A program made the translations under genes and the position numbers. A model generated the notes under the pieces. It did not search any database and was not told the origin of the DNA. It saw only the letters and a list, made by a program, of their open reading frames with translations. From positions 1-64,000 of the forward strand of contig JABFQW010000012.1 in assembly GCA_013141455.1 (NCBI GenBank): a stretch of 64,000 nucleotides of DNA, read 5' to 3'. The DNA is from Bacteroidales bacterium (GTDB lineage Bacteria > Bacteroidota > Bacteroidia > Bacteroidales > F082). The first letter of the stretch is position 1; each line of letters begins with the position of its first letter. Below, one piece after another: positions 17,416 through 24,752 of this stretch.

Positions 17416-18273
17416 ATGAAAAAACCCAAAAGGCAGATTGATATTCTTGTCATCTCCGATGTTCATCTTGGAACGTATGGTTGCCATGCTAAAGAACTGC
17501 ATCATTATTTAAAAAGTATCAAACCAAAAGTTGTCGTTTTGAATGGCGACATTATCGATATATGGCAATTTAGTAAAAGTTACTGGCCTAAAAGCCACAT
17601 GAAGGTTGTGACATTACTGCTTAACTGGATTGGAAAAGGAATAAAAACGTACTATGTAACAGGCAACCACGACGAGATGTTGCGAAAGTTTGAGGGTCTG
17701 AAAATGGGCTCTCTCAGTATCGTAAACAAAGTTGTACTCAACCTGGCAGATGGAAAAAAAGCCTGGGTTTTTCACGGAGATGTATTCGACATTACCATGC
17801 AACATTCGAAATGGTTGGCAAGGTTGGGTGCTATCGGCTATGATACATTGATCCTGATCAACAGGTTTTTCAATTTTATATCAGAAAACATCTTCAAAAA
17901 AGGCAAGCTTTCCCTATCGAAAAAGATTAAGAACAGCGTAAAATATGCTGTTTCGTTCATCAACGATTTTGAGCAAACCAGCGCAGATATCGGCATCAGT
18001 AATAAATTCGATTTCGTTATTTGCGGACATATCCATCAACCGGAAATCCGTGTAATTTCAAATACCGAAGGCAGCATCACCTACCTGAATTCGGGTGACT
18101 GGGTCGAAAGCCTGTCGGCGCTCGAATATACCAATGGCGAATGGTCAATCTACCGGTTCAATGAAAGCGATAAAGCCGAAATGCATTTGAATATCACCGA
18201 TGAAAGTGAGGAATTGAACAACAGCCAGCTATTCGACAATATGCTTCAGGAATTTAATCGCATGAAACAATGA
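17416..18273 (+). CDS. UDP-2,3-diacylglucosamine diphosphatase-like metallophosphoesterase (LpxH type)
   Basis: The 285-residue protein carries the calcineurin-like metal-binding motifs in order: ISDVHLGT near residue 14, LNGDIIDIW near 42, TGNHDEML near 77, FHGDVFD near 117 and CGHIHQPE near 203. The arrangement matches the YbbF/LpxH group, which hydrolyses UDP-diacylglucosamine to lipid X in lipid A synthesis. Bacteroidota often have more than one paralog, so the reaction is not certain. It overlaps the next gene by 4 bp (ATGA), a pairing that suggests a shared surface-glycolipid role. Confidence 0.8.
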   Translation: MKKPKRQIDILVISDVHLGTYGCHAKELHHYLKSIKPKVVVLNGDIIDIWQFSKSYWPKSHMKVVTLLLNWIGKGIKTYYVTGNHDEMLRKFEGLKMGSLSIVNKVVLNLADGKKAWVFHGDVFDITMQHSKWLARLGAIGYDTLILINRFFNFISENIFKKGKLSLSKKIKNSVKYAVSFINDFEQTSADIGISNKFDFVICGHIHQPEIRVISNTEGSITYLNSGDWVESLSALEYTNGEWSIYRFNESDKAEMHLNITDESEELNNSQLFDNMLQEFNRMKQ

Positions 18274-19358
18274 AAATATTATATGCCATTCAGGGGACGG
18301 GTAACGGACATTTAAGCCGCGCGCGCGATATCATCCCGTTATTACAAAAGAACCATTCGGTCGATATTCTTATCAGCGGCTCGCAATCCGATATTGAATT
18401 GCCATTCCCGGTACGGTACCGATTGAAAGGTTTAGGTTTTGTATTCGGCAAAAATGGCGGTGTAGATATCCTGGAAACGTACAGGAAAAATCATGTCAAG
18501 TCATTCTTTTCAGAAATAAATTCACTTCCAGTTTTCGATTATGATCTGATTCTCAACGACTTTGAACCAGTATCAGCCTGGGCATGCAAACTATTCGATG
18601 TAAAGTGTATTTCGCTGAGTCACCAATCGGCAGTTTTAAATAAAAACGTACCTCAGCCAAAAAAGATCGACCTTTTGGGTAAAACCATCCTAAAAAACTA
18701 TGCGCCTTCGACAAGCCAATACGGATTTCACTTTAAAGCATACGATAATAACATATTTACACCCGTTATCAGGAAGGAACTTCGTGATCAGAAAATAGAA
18801 AATTCTGGTCATTATACGGTTTATCTGCCAGCATATGACAACAAACGAATTGTAAAAGTTTTGCAGCAATGTGAAGATACGCATTGGCAGGTTTTCTCAA
18901 AACACAATAAAACAGCTATTACCGAAGGAAATATCATTATCCAACCCATTAATAACGATACATTTATCAAAAGTATGGCCACTTCCGAAGGTGTATTGTG
19001 CGGTGCAGGTTTCGAGACACCGGCCGAGGCGCTGTTTATGAATAAAAAACTCATGGTTATCCCTATGAAAGGGCAGTTTGAGCAGCAATGCAATGCAATC
19101 GCACTCAAAGAAATTGGTGTTCCGGTCTTGAAGAGTCTGAAAGAGAAACACGTTGATAAGTTAAAATCGTGGATCGCCATCGGTACCACAATTGAGGTAA
19201 ACTACCCCGACAATACAGAAGAAATTATCGAAACTCTGCTCACCAGACATACCGTTGATTTACATAATGAATCATTACAGTTAGATAAAAGCGAGTATTC
19301 ACTCGAAAAATTCAGGACACTGCTGCTTAAAAAATACCGGCAATTCAATACACTTTAA
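18270..19358 (+). CDS. GT-B glycosyltransferase, MJ1255-like
   Basis: The 362-residue protein starts with ILYAIQGTGNGHLSRARDI, the glycine-rich loop of UDP-sugar dependent GT-B enzymes related to MurG and the MJ1255 group. The donor domain shows EGVLCGAGFETPAEALFM near residues 245-262, matching the G-x-G-x-x-x-x-E-A pattern, and PMKGQFEQQCNA. Its acceptor is unknown. Translational coupling with the LpxH-like phosphatase points to envelope glycolipid metabolism. Confidence 0.75.
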   Translation: MKILYAIQGTGNGHLSRARDIIPLLQKNHSVDILISGSQSDIELPFPVRYRLKGLGFVFGKNGGVDILETYRKNHVKSFFSEINSLPVFDYDLILNDFEPVSAWACKLFDVKCISLSHQSAVLNKNVPQPKKIDLLGKTILKNYAPSTSQYGFHFKAYDNNIFTPVIRKELRDQKIENSGHYTVYLPAYDNKRIVKVLQQCEDTHWQVFSKHNKTAITEGNIIIQPINNDTFIKSMATSEGVLCGAGFETPAEALFMNKKLMVIPMKGQFEQQCNAIALKEIGVPVLKSLKEKHVDKLKSWIAIGTTIEVNYPDNTEEIIETLLTRHTVDLHNESLQLDKSEYSLEKFRTLLLKKYRQFNTL

Positions 19359-19510
19359 TCATAATTCCAGACTCGAGATTCGATAAAATTCACGCAATTC
19401 AACAAAACATATCGAAAATAGTACTTTTCCTTTCAGAAAGAAATTTAAGAATTGTTCCCTAAAAAATCATTCATGGCTGTTTTTACAAAATTCCTGCATG
19501 AATCCGATTG

Positions 19511-20794
19511 TTAAAAAAAGTAATAAAACGCCAGTAAAAGTCTTAGGTTGGCAACATCCGTATGATTAGAATCAACCAAACCGTTTGCTGCCGCTTTCCC
19601 ATATTGCGCCGATGTATATTCAAGTTCCGTTGAAATACGCAGCTTTTCGAAATTTGCTATTACACGGGGTGAAATACGAAATATATAATTAATATTGGAG
19701 CCACGGCTATAATAAACACCCAAATTATCATCGGCTGTTCCCATATTTTTAGTAAAACCACCAAACAATCCGGCCTGAATTTTACCGTTTGTGGATGCTT
19801 CAGCCCAGATTGACATTAATTTTGTTGGGGAATAATTGTATTTCATTTGGGCTGGATCAGCGATTGAAGAAATCGAATAACCGCCCAACATGGCCAGGTC
19901 ATAAAGATTGTTACCTATTACACAATAGCCTTTGATCGTGAGGGTTTTCAAACGAAGTTTTGAATACAAAGTCAAAGCGTATGAATTAACTTTCTGATCA
20001 CCTGCATAATACAAACTGTCTTTACCATCTTTTGTATTTTTATCCACCTGAGAAGATAATCTGGGCGTCAATTGTTTGAATTCGCCACCAATACCGATCA
20101 GGAATTCATTTTTATTCTCCCAACTGCTTGCATATTGAATATGCAGATTCAAATCGGGAATGACAGAATTCCGCAGATATTTTGAGTTAACACCATCAGG
20201 GCCGGTGCTTATGAAATCGCGCTGTTCAGCAGCAGCCATAATCACCTTGAATTTTTCGACTTTTTTAGTCAAACGAATCTGTGGATTTCGCGAAAAGGCC
20301 TGAAATGGTGCACCGGTATTGAAAGAAACAACATCAGGAAAACATTCCGGAATAAACATGGGGTGCCAATACTGACCCACCAACAATTCGGTTGTTTCCC
20401 AGTTAAGTTTGATAAAGGCATGCCGCAATCTCAAACCATTGACATCACTGAAATTCCCGTTTTCATTACCAAAAAAATCTGCTTCAATCAAAGCCGATGT
20501 TTTCGCTTTCAACACATCCGGACCGCTGATTTTTCCAGTGATCCTACTTTGAATAGACAGAATTCCAAACTGATCTTTTGCGTTGATATCTTTTCCGTTC
20601 ATGTCAATCTTCTCATTTTCAGGATAAAGAAGAAAATGTCCTTCACGAATATTCACTGTCTGACGCGAATCATAATACAGATCTGTCTTTACGAAACCTG
20701 AAAGGCTGATGCCAAATTTTGGTTCATCCTTTTTCTCCTGTGCATTTATAACCGATGCTGTCAGCAACAAAAACACTAAACCTAATTTCTTCAT
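19511..20794 (-). CDS. Outer-membrane porin-like beta-barrel protein
   Basis: The 427-residue protein has a signal peptide (MKKLGLVFLLLTASVINAQ) and then amphipathic strands, ending in LLLAFYYFF with the terminal Phe expected of an outer-membrane barrel. SGFVKTDLYYDSRQ near the mature N-terminus and LLVGQYWHPMF resemble DcaP-like or alginate-type porins. It starts 30 bp behind the ActP-like symporter gene in the same direction, so it is probably the outer-membrane entry for the same substrate. The start at 20794 gives a cleaner signal peptide than the ATG at 20803. Confidence 0.75.
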   Translation of the reverse strand: MKKLGLVFLLLTASVINAQEKKDEPKFGISLSGFVKTDLYYDSRQTVNIREGHFLLYPENEKIDMNGKDINAKDQFGILSIQSRITGKISGPDVLKAKTSALIEADFFGNENGNFSDVNGLRLRHAFIKLNWETTELLVGQYWHPMFIPECFPDVVSFNTGAPFQAFSRNPQIRLTKKVEKFKVIMAAAEQRDFISTGPDGVNSKYLRNSVIPDLNLHIQYASSWENKNEFLIGIGGEFKQLTPRLSSQVDKNTKDGKDSLYYAGDQKVNSYALTLYSKLRLKTLTIKGYCVIGNNLYDLAMLGGYSISSIADPAQMKYNYSPTKLMSIWAEASTNGKIQAGLFGGFTKNMGTADDNLGVYYSRGSNINYIFRISPRVIANFEKLRISTELEYTSAQYGKAAANGLVDSNHTDVANLRLLLAFYYFF

Positions 20795-20823
20795 TTTATA
20801 CATTTTATAAAAGATTGGACAAA

Positions 20824-22746
20824 TTATTTACTAAAATCTTTGGTCGAATTATCTTTCTGTGTCAACAGGGAAACAACCACCAATGTAATTACGGCCAATG
20901 GTATTGAAATAATTCCAGGATTGTCGAGGGGAATCGGCGCGTCTTTTGGTATTAATCCATATTTCTCATACATGGTGGGTGAGAAAAGAATAATGCCAAT
21001 AGAAGAAACAATACCCACGAATATTGATGATGCGATTCCCTTGGCAGTTGTCTTTTTCCAGAATAAAAGAAAAAGTATGGAAGGGAGATTTGCCGAGGCT
21101 GCAACTGCGAACGCCAATCCGACTAAGAAAGACACATTCATTCCTTTGAATAAGATTCCGAGTATAATGGCAAAAATGCCAACACAAACTGCAGCGATTT
21201 TCCCTGCTTTTACTTTGCCACGGTCTGTCATTTCGACTTGTAAATACTTATCGATAAAATCATGGGCAATCGCACCGGAAGATGCAACAATCAGCCCGCT
21301 CACTGTGCCAAGTACAGTGGCAAAAGCAATGGCTGAAATGATTGAAAATAATCCAATACCAAATGTTTTTGCCAGCAATGGTCCCGACATATTGCTGCTT
21401 TCAACATCCAACACACCATTGATCATGGCACCTAATCCCATGTAAAGTGTTAATATATAAAAGAATCCGATGGCTGCTATCGCAACAATTGTCGATTTGC
21501 GTGCAGCACGCTGACTCGAAACAGTATAATACCTGATTAAAATATGGGGTAAGGCAGATGTCCCCAAAAACAAGGCGAGCATCAACGACAGGAAGTTCAT
21601 CCTATCCCAGAAAGTGGCACCTGCTTCTTTCGTAAGTTTATAAATTAATCCCGGTTTCATGACTTTTCCGCCGGAAGTCACATTTTGATTCCACACTGTA
21701 ACTTTATCATCTCCATCCTGAAAAGTGTTTTTCGAAAAACGGACCACCTCACTGTTCCCAACAATACGTAAAAATTCAAAAGGACCTACCGGACCAGATT
21801 TGGAAACTTCCTTTCCATCGATGACGATTTTACTAAGATGACCAACCTGGTAAAATTTTCTTTCCGATTTAGGCGCACCATTGTAAAGTTTCTCTCCACT
21901 TGGTTTCGATGTAGTATAAAGGGCTTCTTCAAGCGTGATCTTATCCTCTTTAATATTCACATTGTACCAGTATTCATTGCCTCCTCTTTCAAGCTTCACA
22001 AATGTTTTACTCCCGGCCCTTTGCGTTGCTTTCACCTGATAATCAGGATCTGCGATGCTGAGATCTGTTCCATTCACCATAGAAGCTGCAACCTTGTCAA
22101 ATTTGTGGTAGTTTTCGTTGGGTGTCAGTGTAAATCCATTATTCAGGATATAAATCGTAAGTATGGTTGAAAAAATGATGAGCAAGGCCCCTTTGATAAA
22201 CTGAACATAGGTTGTACTTGTCATACCGGCAGTGGCCACGATAAAAATCACGAGGGATCCCACTATAAGCACGCCGATCCAATGTGGCAGACCCAGCAAA
22301 GGAACTACTAAATCGCCTGCTCCTACCATCTGCGGAATCAGATAAAAAACTGAAACAATCAGTGTGCTGATGGATGCGGCCAGTTTGATATATTTCGAGT
22401 TGAATCTTGAATCCAAGGCATCGGTAAACGTATATTTACCTAATTTTTTTAACGGCTCGGCAACCAAAAACAGAGCCACCACCCAGCCTGCAAGATAACC
22501 GATTGAGTACAAAAACCCATCATATCCCGAATAAGCGATCATACCGCATATTCCTAAAAACGAGGCTGCTGACAAGTAATCACCGGCAAAAGCGATGCCG
22601 TTTACAGCCCAATGTATGTTTCCACCCGCTGCATAGTAGCTTGATGCAGATTTTGTTTTTCGGGCAAAGTAAAAGGACAATCCCAATACTAAGCCAACAA
22701 TAAACAAGAAAATTATAATTGCTAAATTTGATACTTCGTAAATCAT
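20824..22746 (-). CDS. actP: Sodium:solute symporter, ActP-like (acetate), with a large extracytoplasmic insert
   Basis: The 640-residue inner-membrane protein belongs to the SSS family: SSYYAAGGNIHWAVNGIAFAGDYLSAASFLGI at the N-terminus matches the acetate symporter ActP, as does GTSALPHILIRYYTV later. ActP proteins are about 550 residues; here about 160 extra residues (about 210-375) rich in Lys, Gly, Val and Thr interrupt the barrel between transmembrane segments, probably a folded extracytoplasmic domain. With the DUF485 gene 18 bp before it, this repeats the yjcH-actP arrangement. Substrate could be acetate or another short monocarboxylate. Confidence 0.85.
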   Translation of the reverse strand: MIYEVSNLAIIIFLFIVGLVLGLSFYFARKTKSASSYYAAGGNIHWAVNGIAFAGDYLSAASFLGICGMIAYSGYDGFLYSIGYLAGWVVALFLVAEPLKKLGKYTFTDALDSRFNSKYIKLAASISTLIVSVFYLIPQMVGAGDLVVPLLGLPHWIGVLIVGSLVIFIVATAGMTSTTYVQFIKGALLIIFSTILTIYILNNGFTLTPNENYHKFDKVAASMVNGTDLSIADPDYQVKATQRAGSKTFVKLERGGNEYWYNVNIKEDKITLEEALYTTSKPSGEKLYNGAPKSERKFYQVGHLSKIVIDGKEVSKSGPVGPFEFLRIVGNSEVVRFSKNTFQDGDDKVTVWNQNVTSGGKVMKPGLIYKLTKEAGATFWDRMNFLSLMLALFLGTSALPHILIRYYTVSSQRAARKSTIVAIAAIGFFYILTLYMGLGAMINGVLDVESSNMSGPLLAKTFGIGLFSIISAIAFATVLGTVSGLIVASSGAIAHDFIDKYLQVEMTDRGKVKAGKIAAVCVGIFAIILGILFKGMNVSFLVGLAFAVAASANLPSILFLLFWKKTTAKGIASSIFVGIVSSIGIILFSPTMYEKYGLIPKDAPIPLDNPGIISIPLAVITLVVVSLLTQKDNSTKDFSK

Positions 22747-22764
22747 TTCTTCCTGTTTTTATGA

Positions 22765-23037
22765 TTAGTGCTTATTCATTCTGTCTTCCATTTTTGTGCA
22801 GTAATAGTTATAGATGAAGCCCATAACAATTGCCAGCACAATCAAACCGAAGCCATAAATTATGGCCAGGTTCTGCCCGCCTACGAATTCCAGACCCATC
22901 CATTCGGGTTTGGTCAATCCAATAAGTACAAATCCCGAATAAACCAGCGTGTAAATCACAAACATGATTACACCAAATTTTGCTTTTGCAGCTGCTGCTT
23001 TGTCGATTCCGGTTTCGACAACAGGTTCATGAATCAT
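22765..23037 (-). CDS. yjcH: DUF485 inner-membrane protein (YjcH-like)
   Basis: The 90-residue protein has two transmembrane helices (FGVIMFVIYTLVYSGFVLIG and NLAIIYGFGLIVLAIVMGFI) and the DUF485 pattern including GGQNLAIIYGFG. DUF485 genes routinely sit directly upstream of actP, as here, and are thought to assist the symporter. It is the first gene of the operon and is divergent from a Crp/Fnr regulator gene. Confidence 0.85.
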   Translation of the reverse strand: MIHEPVVETGIDKAAAAKAKFGVIMFVIYTLVYSGFVLIGLTKPEWMGLEFVGGQNLAIIYGFGLIVLAIVMGFIYNYYCTKMEDRMNKH

Positions 23038-23081
23038 TTTTCCTCCGTTTTTTTTATTTCGTTAAATTAATTTCAGACGGC

Positions 23082-23089
23082 CAAAGGTA
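23082..23089 (-). promoter_or_regulatory. -7 promoter element of the yjcH-actP-porin operon
   Basis: The minus strand reads TACCTTTG (TAnnTTTG), about 45 bp upstream of the yjcH ATG at 23037. Confidence 0.6.
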
Positions 23090-23119
23090 TTAATTAAGGT
23101 ATTTAGATATTATTGAATT

Positions 23120-23152
23120 AAGTTGTTCCTAAACATTGTTTCGAAACAACTT
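23120..23152. promoter_or_regulatory. Candidate Crp/Fnr operator between the acetate operon and its regulator
   Basis: TTGTTTCGAAACAA at 23136-23149 is a perfect 14-bp palindrome and fits the TTG-N8-CAA half-site pattern of the CRP/FNR superfamily. A second inverted pair AAGTTGTT/AACAACTT (23120-23127, 23145-23152) overlaps it. The palindrome ends 8 bp before the -7 element of the regulator gene and its centre is about 65 bp upstream of the inferred yjcH transcription start, close to a class I activator position. The palindrome is seen; the regulation is inferred. Confidence 0.55.
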
Positions 23153-23157
23153 TTTTA

Positions 23158-23165
23158 TAATTTTG
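23158..23165 (+). promoter_or_regulatory. -7 promoter element of the Crp/Fnr gene
   Basis: TAATTTTG fits TAnnTTTG and is 15 bp before the ATG at 23181. The palindrome at 23136-23149 occupies its -33 region. Confidence 0.55.
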
Positions 23166-23180
23166 AAGGAAAATACGCAT

Positions 23181-23870
23181 ATGAAGTTTAGCAAAAATCA
23201 CAATTGCGAAGTTTGCATCTTAAAGTGCGATATTTATTCAACTCTGGTTAATTCGGGCAGAACGGGTAAAGAAATAAACCCTCTGTGTGCCAACATTAAA
23301 CGAAATGAAATCATCTGCAAACAAGGCACAGAAGTCACTCATGCATTGTTTTTGGTGAAGGGTTCCTCCAAGCTGTATATTGAAGGAATAAACAACAGAA
23401 ACATCATCCTGTATTTGTTGAAACCACCGGCATATATTGGCTTGCTTTCTTTTTTCGAAAACGCCAATTACTCTTATTCTGTAAGTGCGCTTGAGGATTC
23501 TGAAGTTTGTTTCATCGATATGGACTTAGTTAGAAAATTGTATATCGAAAACCATGCTTTACTTCTTAATTTGAACAAAGCCTTTGGGAAATCGGTTTCA
23601 AACATCATGAGGAAGATCGTTTCGTTAAACCAGAAACAAATTCGGGGTAGGTTTGCCGAAAACCTCATTTATCTTTCGGAACTGCACAATAATTACAAAT
23701 TCCATTTGTGTCTTACCCGTAAAGAAATCGGAGAAATGTCGGCAATCTCTGAGGAAAACACTGTCAGACTGTTTACGGAGTTCTCTAAAGAAAAAATCAT
23801 AGATATTGATGGCAGAGATATTGAAATTTTAGACATGCCATTGTTGAAAAAAATCAGTGATGTAGGCTGA
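23181..23870 (+). CDS. Crp/Fnr-family transcriptional regulator with N-terminal cysteine cluster
   Basis: The 229-residue protein has a cyclic-nucleotide-binding-like domain (NEIICKQGTEVTHALFLVKG, IILYLLKPPAYIGLLSFF), the long dimer helix and a C-terminal helix-turn-helix (LTRKEIGEMSAISEENTVRLFTEF). At the N-terminus the spacing Cys-x2-Cys-x3-Cys (NCEVCILKC) plus later Cys residues recalls FNR-type iron-sulfur or redox sensing, though the spacing differs from E. coli FNR. The frame is open from a TTG at 23136, inside the palindrome, so the ATG at 23181 was chosen. It is divergent from the acetate transport operon. Confidence 0.85.
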   Translation: MKFSKNHNCEVCILKCDIYSTLVNSGRTGKEINPLCANIKRNEIICKQGTEVTHALFLVKGSSKLYIEGINNRNIILYLLKPPAYIGLLSFFENANYSYSVSALEDSEVCFIDMDLVRKLYIENHALLLNLNKAFGKSVSNIMRKIVSLNQKQIRGRFAENLIYLSELHNNYKFHLCLTRKEIGEMSAISEENTVRLFTEFSKEKIIDIDGRDIEILDMPLLKKISDVG

Positions 23871-23930
23871 TTTTTAGATTATTAGAAATTGTTAACCCGA
23901 CCGAAAAACTGTGGTCTGCTGACAAATGAC

Positions 23931-23938
23931 TACTTTTG
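23931..23938 (+). promoter_or_regulatory. -7 promoter element of the phosphoesterase gene
   Basis: TACTTTTG fits TAnnTTTG, 30 bp before the ATG at 23969. Confidence 0.5.
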
Positions 23939-23968
23939 TTAACCAATGACAAAACTCAAGCCTGTGCT

Positions 23969-24724
23969 ATGAAAATTCAGTATTGTTCGGATCTGCATCT
24001 GGAATTTGAGAAGAACAGCAAATATTTAATCAATACACCATTGATCGTTTCGGGCGAAGTGCTGATTTTGGCGGGCGATATCGCACCACTATTCGATGAG
24101 CGGCTGAATAATCCATTTTTTCGCTTTGTTTCAGATCACTATAAACAGGTTTTTTGGGTTCCGGGCAACCATGAATTTTATCACAAAGACCTTGGAGAAT
24201 ACAGTCAGTCATACAATATTCTTGTTAGAAAAAATATAAATATTGTGCACAATATTACATTGAATTATGAAGGCATTCGATTTATATTCACCACTTTATG
24301 GTCAAATATAAGTAAAGAAAAGGAAAAGTTTATCGAACAAAGGGTCTCTGATTTTCAGGTTATTTCGATGAACAAAAAGCCTTTGAGAGTCAGTGATTTT
24401 AACCAGCTTCATGTAAATAGTCTCAGTTTTTTGAAAGAAGCATTGGAGTATAAAACGGAGAGAACAATTGTAGTCACTCACCATTTGCCTTCAACACTTT
24501 GTAATTACCCACCACACAACGCAAGTTTGATTAATGAAGCTTTTTGCGTTGACATCGCTGAAACTGTCGAAAACAGCCATGCGAATTTCTGGATTTATGG
24601 TCATAGTCATTTCAATCAAAAGCCACTGATTATTGGAAAAACCATGATGTTAACAAACCAGCTTGGGTACCTTGATCTGAATGAGTGCCTGAATTTTAAA
24701 CACAATGCCTACTTTTCAATCTGA
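23969..24724 (+). CDS. Calcineurin-like metallophosphoesterase
   Basis: The 251-residue protein shows the metal-site motifs in order: YCSDLHLEF near residue 5, LAGDIAPL near 36, PGNHEFYH near 65, THHLPS near 170 and YGHSHFN near 209. This is a soluble phosphoesterase of unknown substrate. The TTG at 23936 lies in the promoter element, so the ATG at 23969 is the start. It lies between the Crp/Fnr gene and the convergent sensor gene, leaving only 28 bp between its stop and the sensor's. Confidence 0.8.
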   Translation: MKIQYCSDLHLEFEKNSKYLINTPLIVSGEVLILAGDIAPLFDERLNNPFFRFVSDHYKQVFWVPGNHEFYHKDLGEYSQSYNILVRKNINIVHNITLNYEGIRFIFTTLWSNISKEKEKFIEQRVSDFQVISMNKKPLRVSDFNQLHVNSLSFLKEALEYKTERTIVVTHHLPSTLCNYPPHNASLINEAFCVDIAETVENSHANFWIYGHSHFNQKPLIIGKTMMLTNQLGYLDLNECLNFKHNAYFSI

Positions 24725-24752
24725 CATGAAGACATCTGTAATCAGCCATTGA

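Noticed and set aside
20840-21445. 201-codon open frame on the plus strand within actP
   Set aside because: It lies wholly antisense to the well-supported ActP-like gene, has no family resemblance, and is explained by codon composition.
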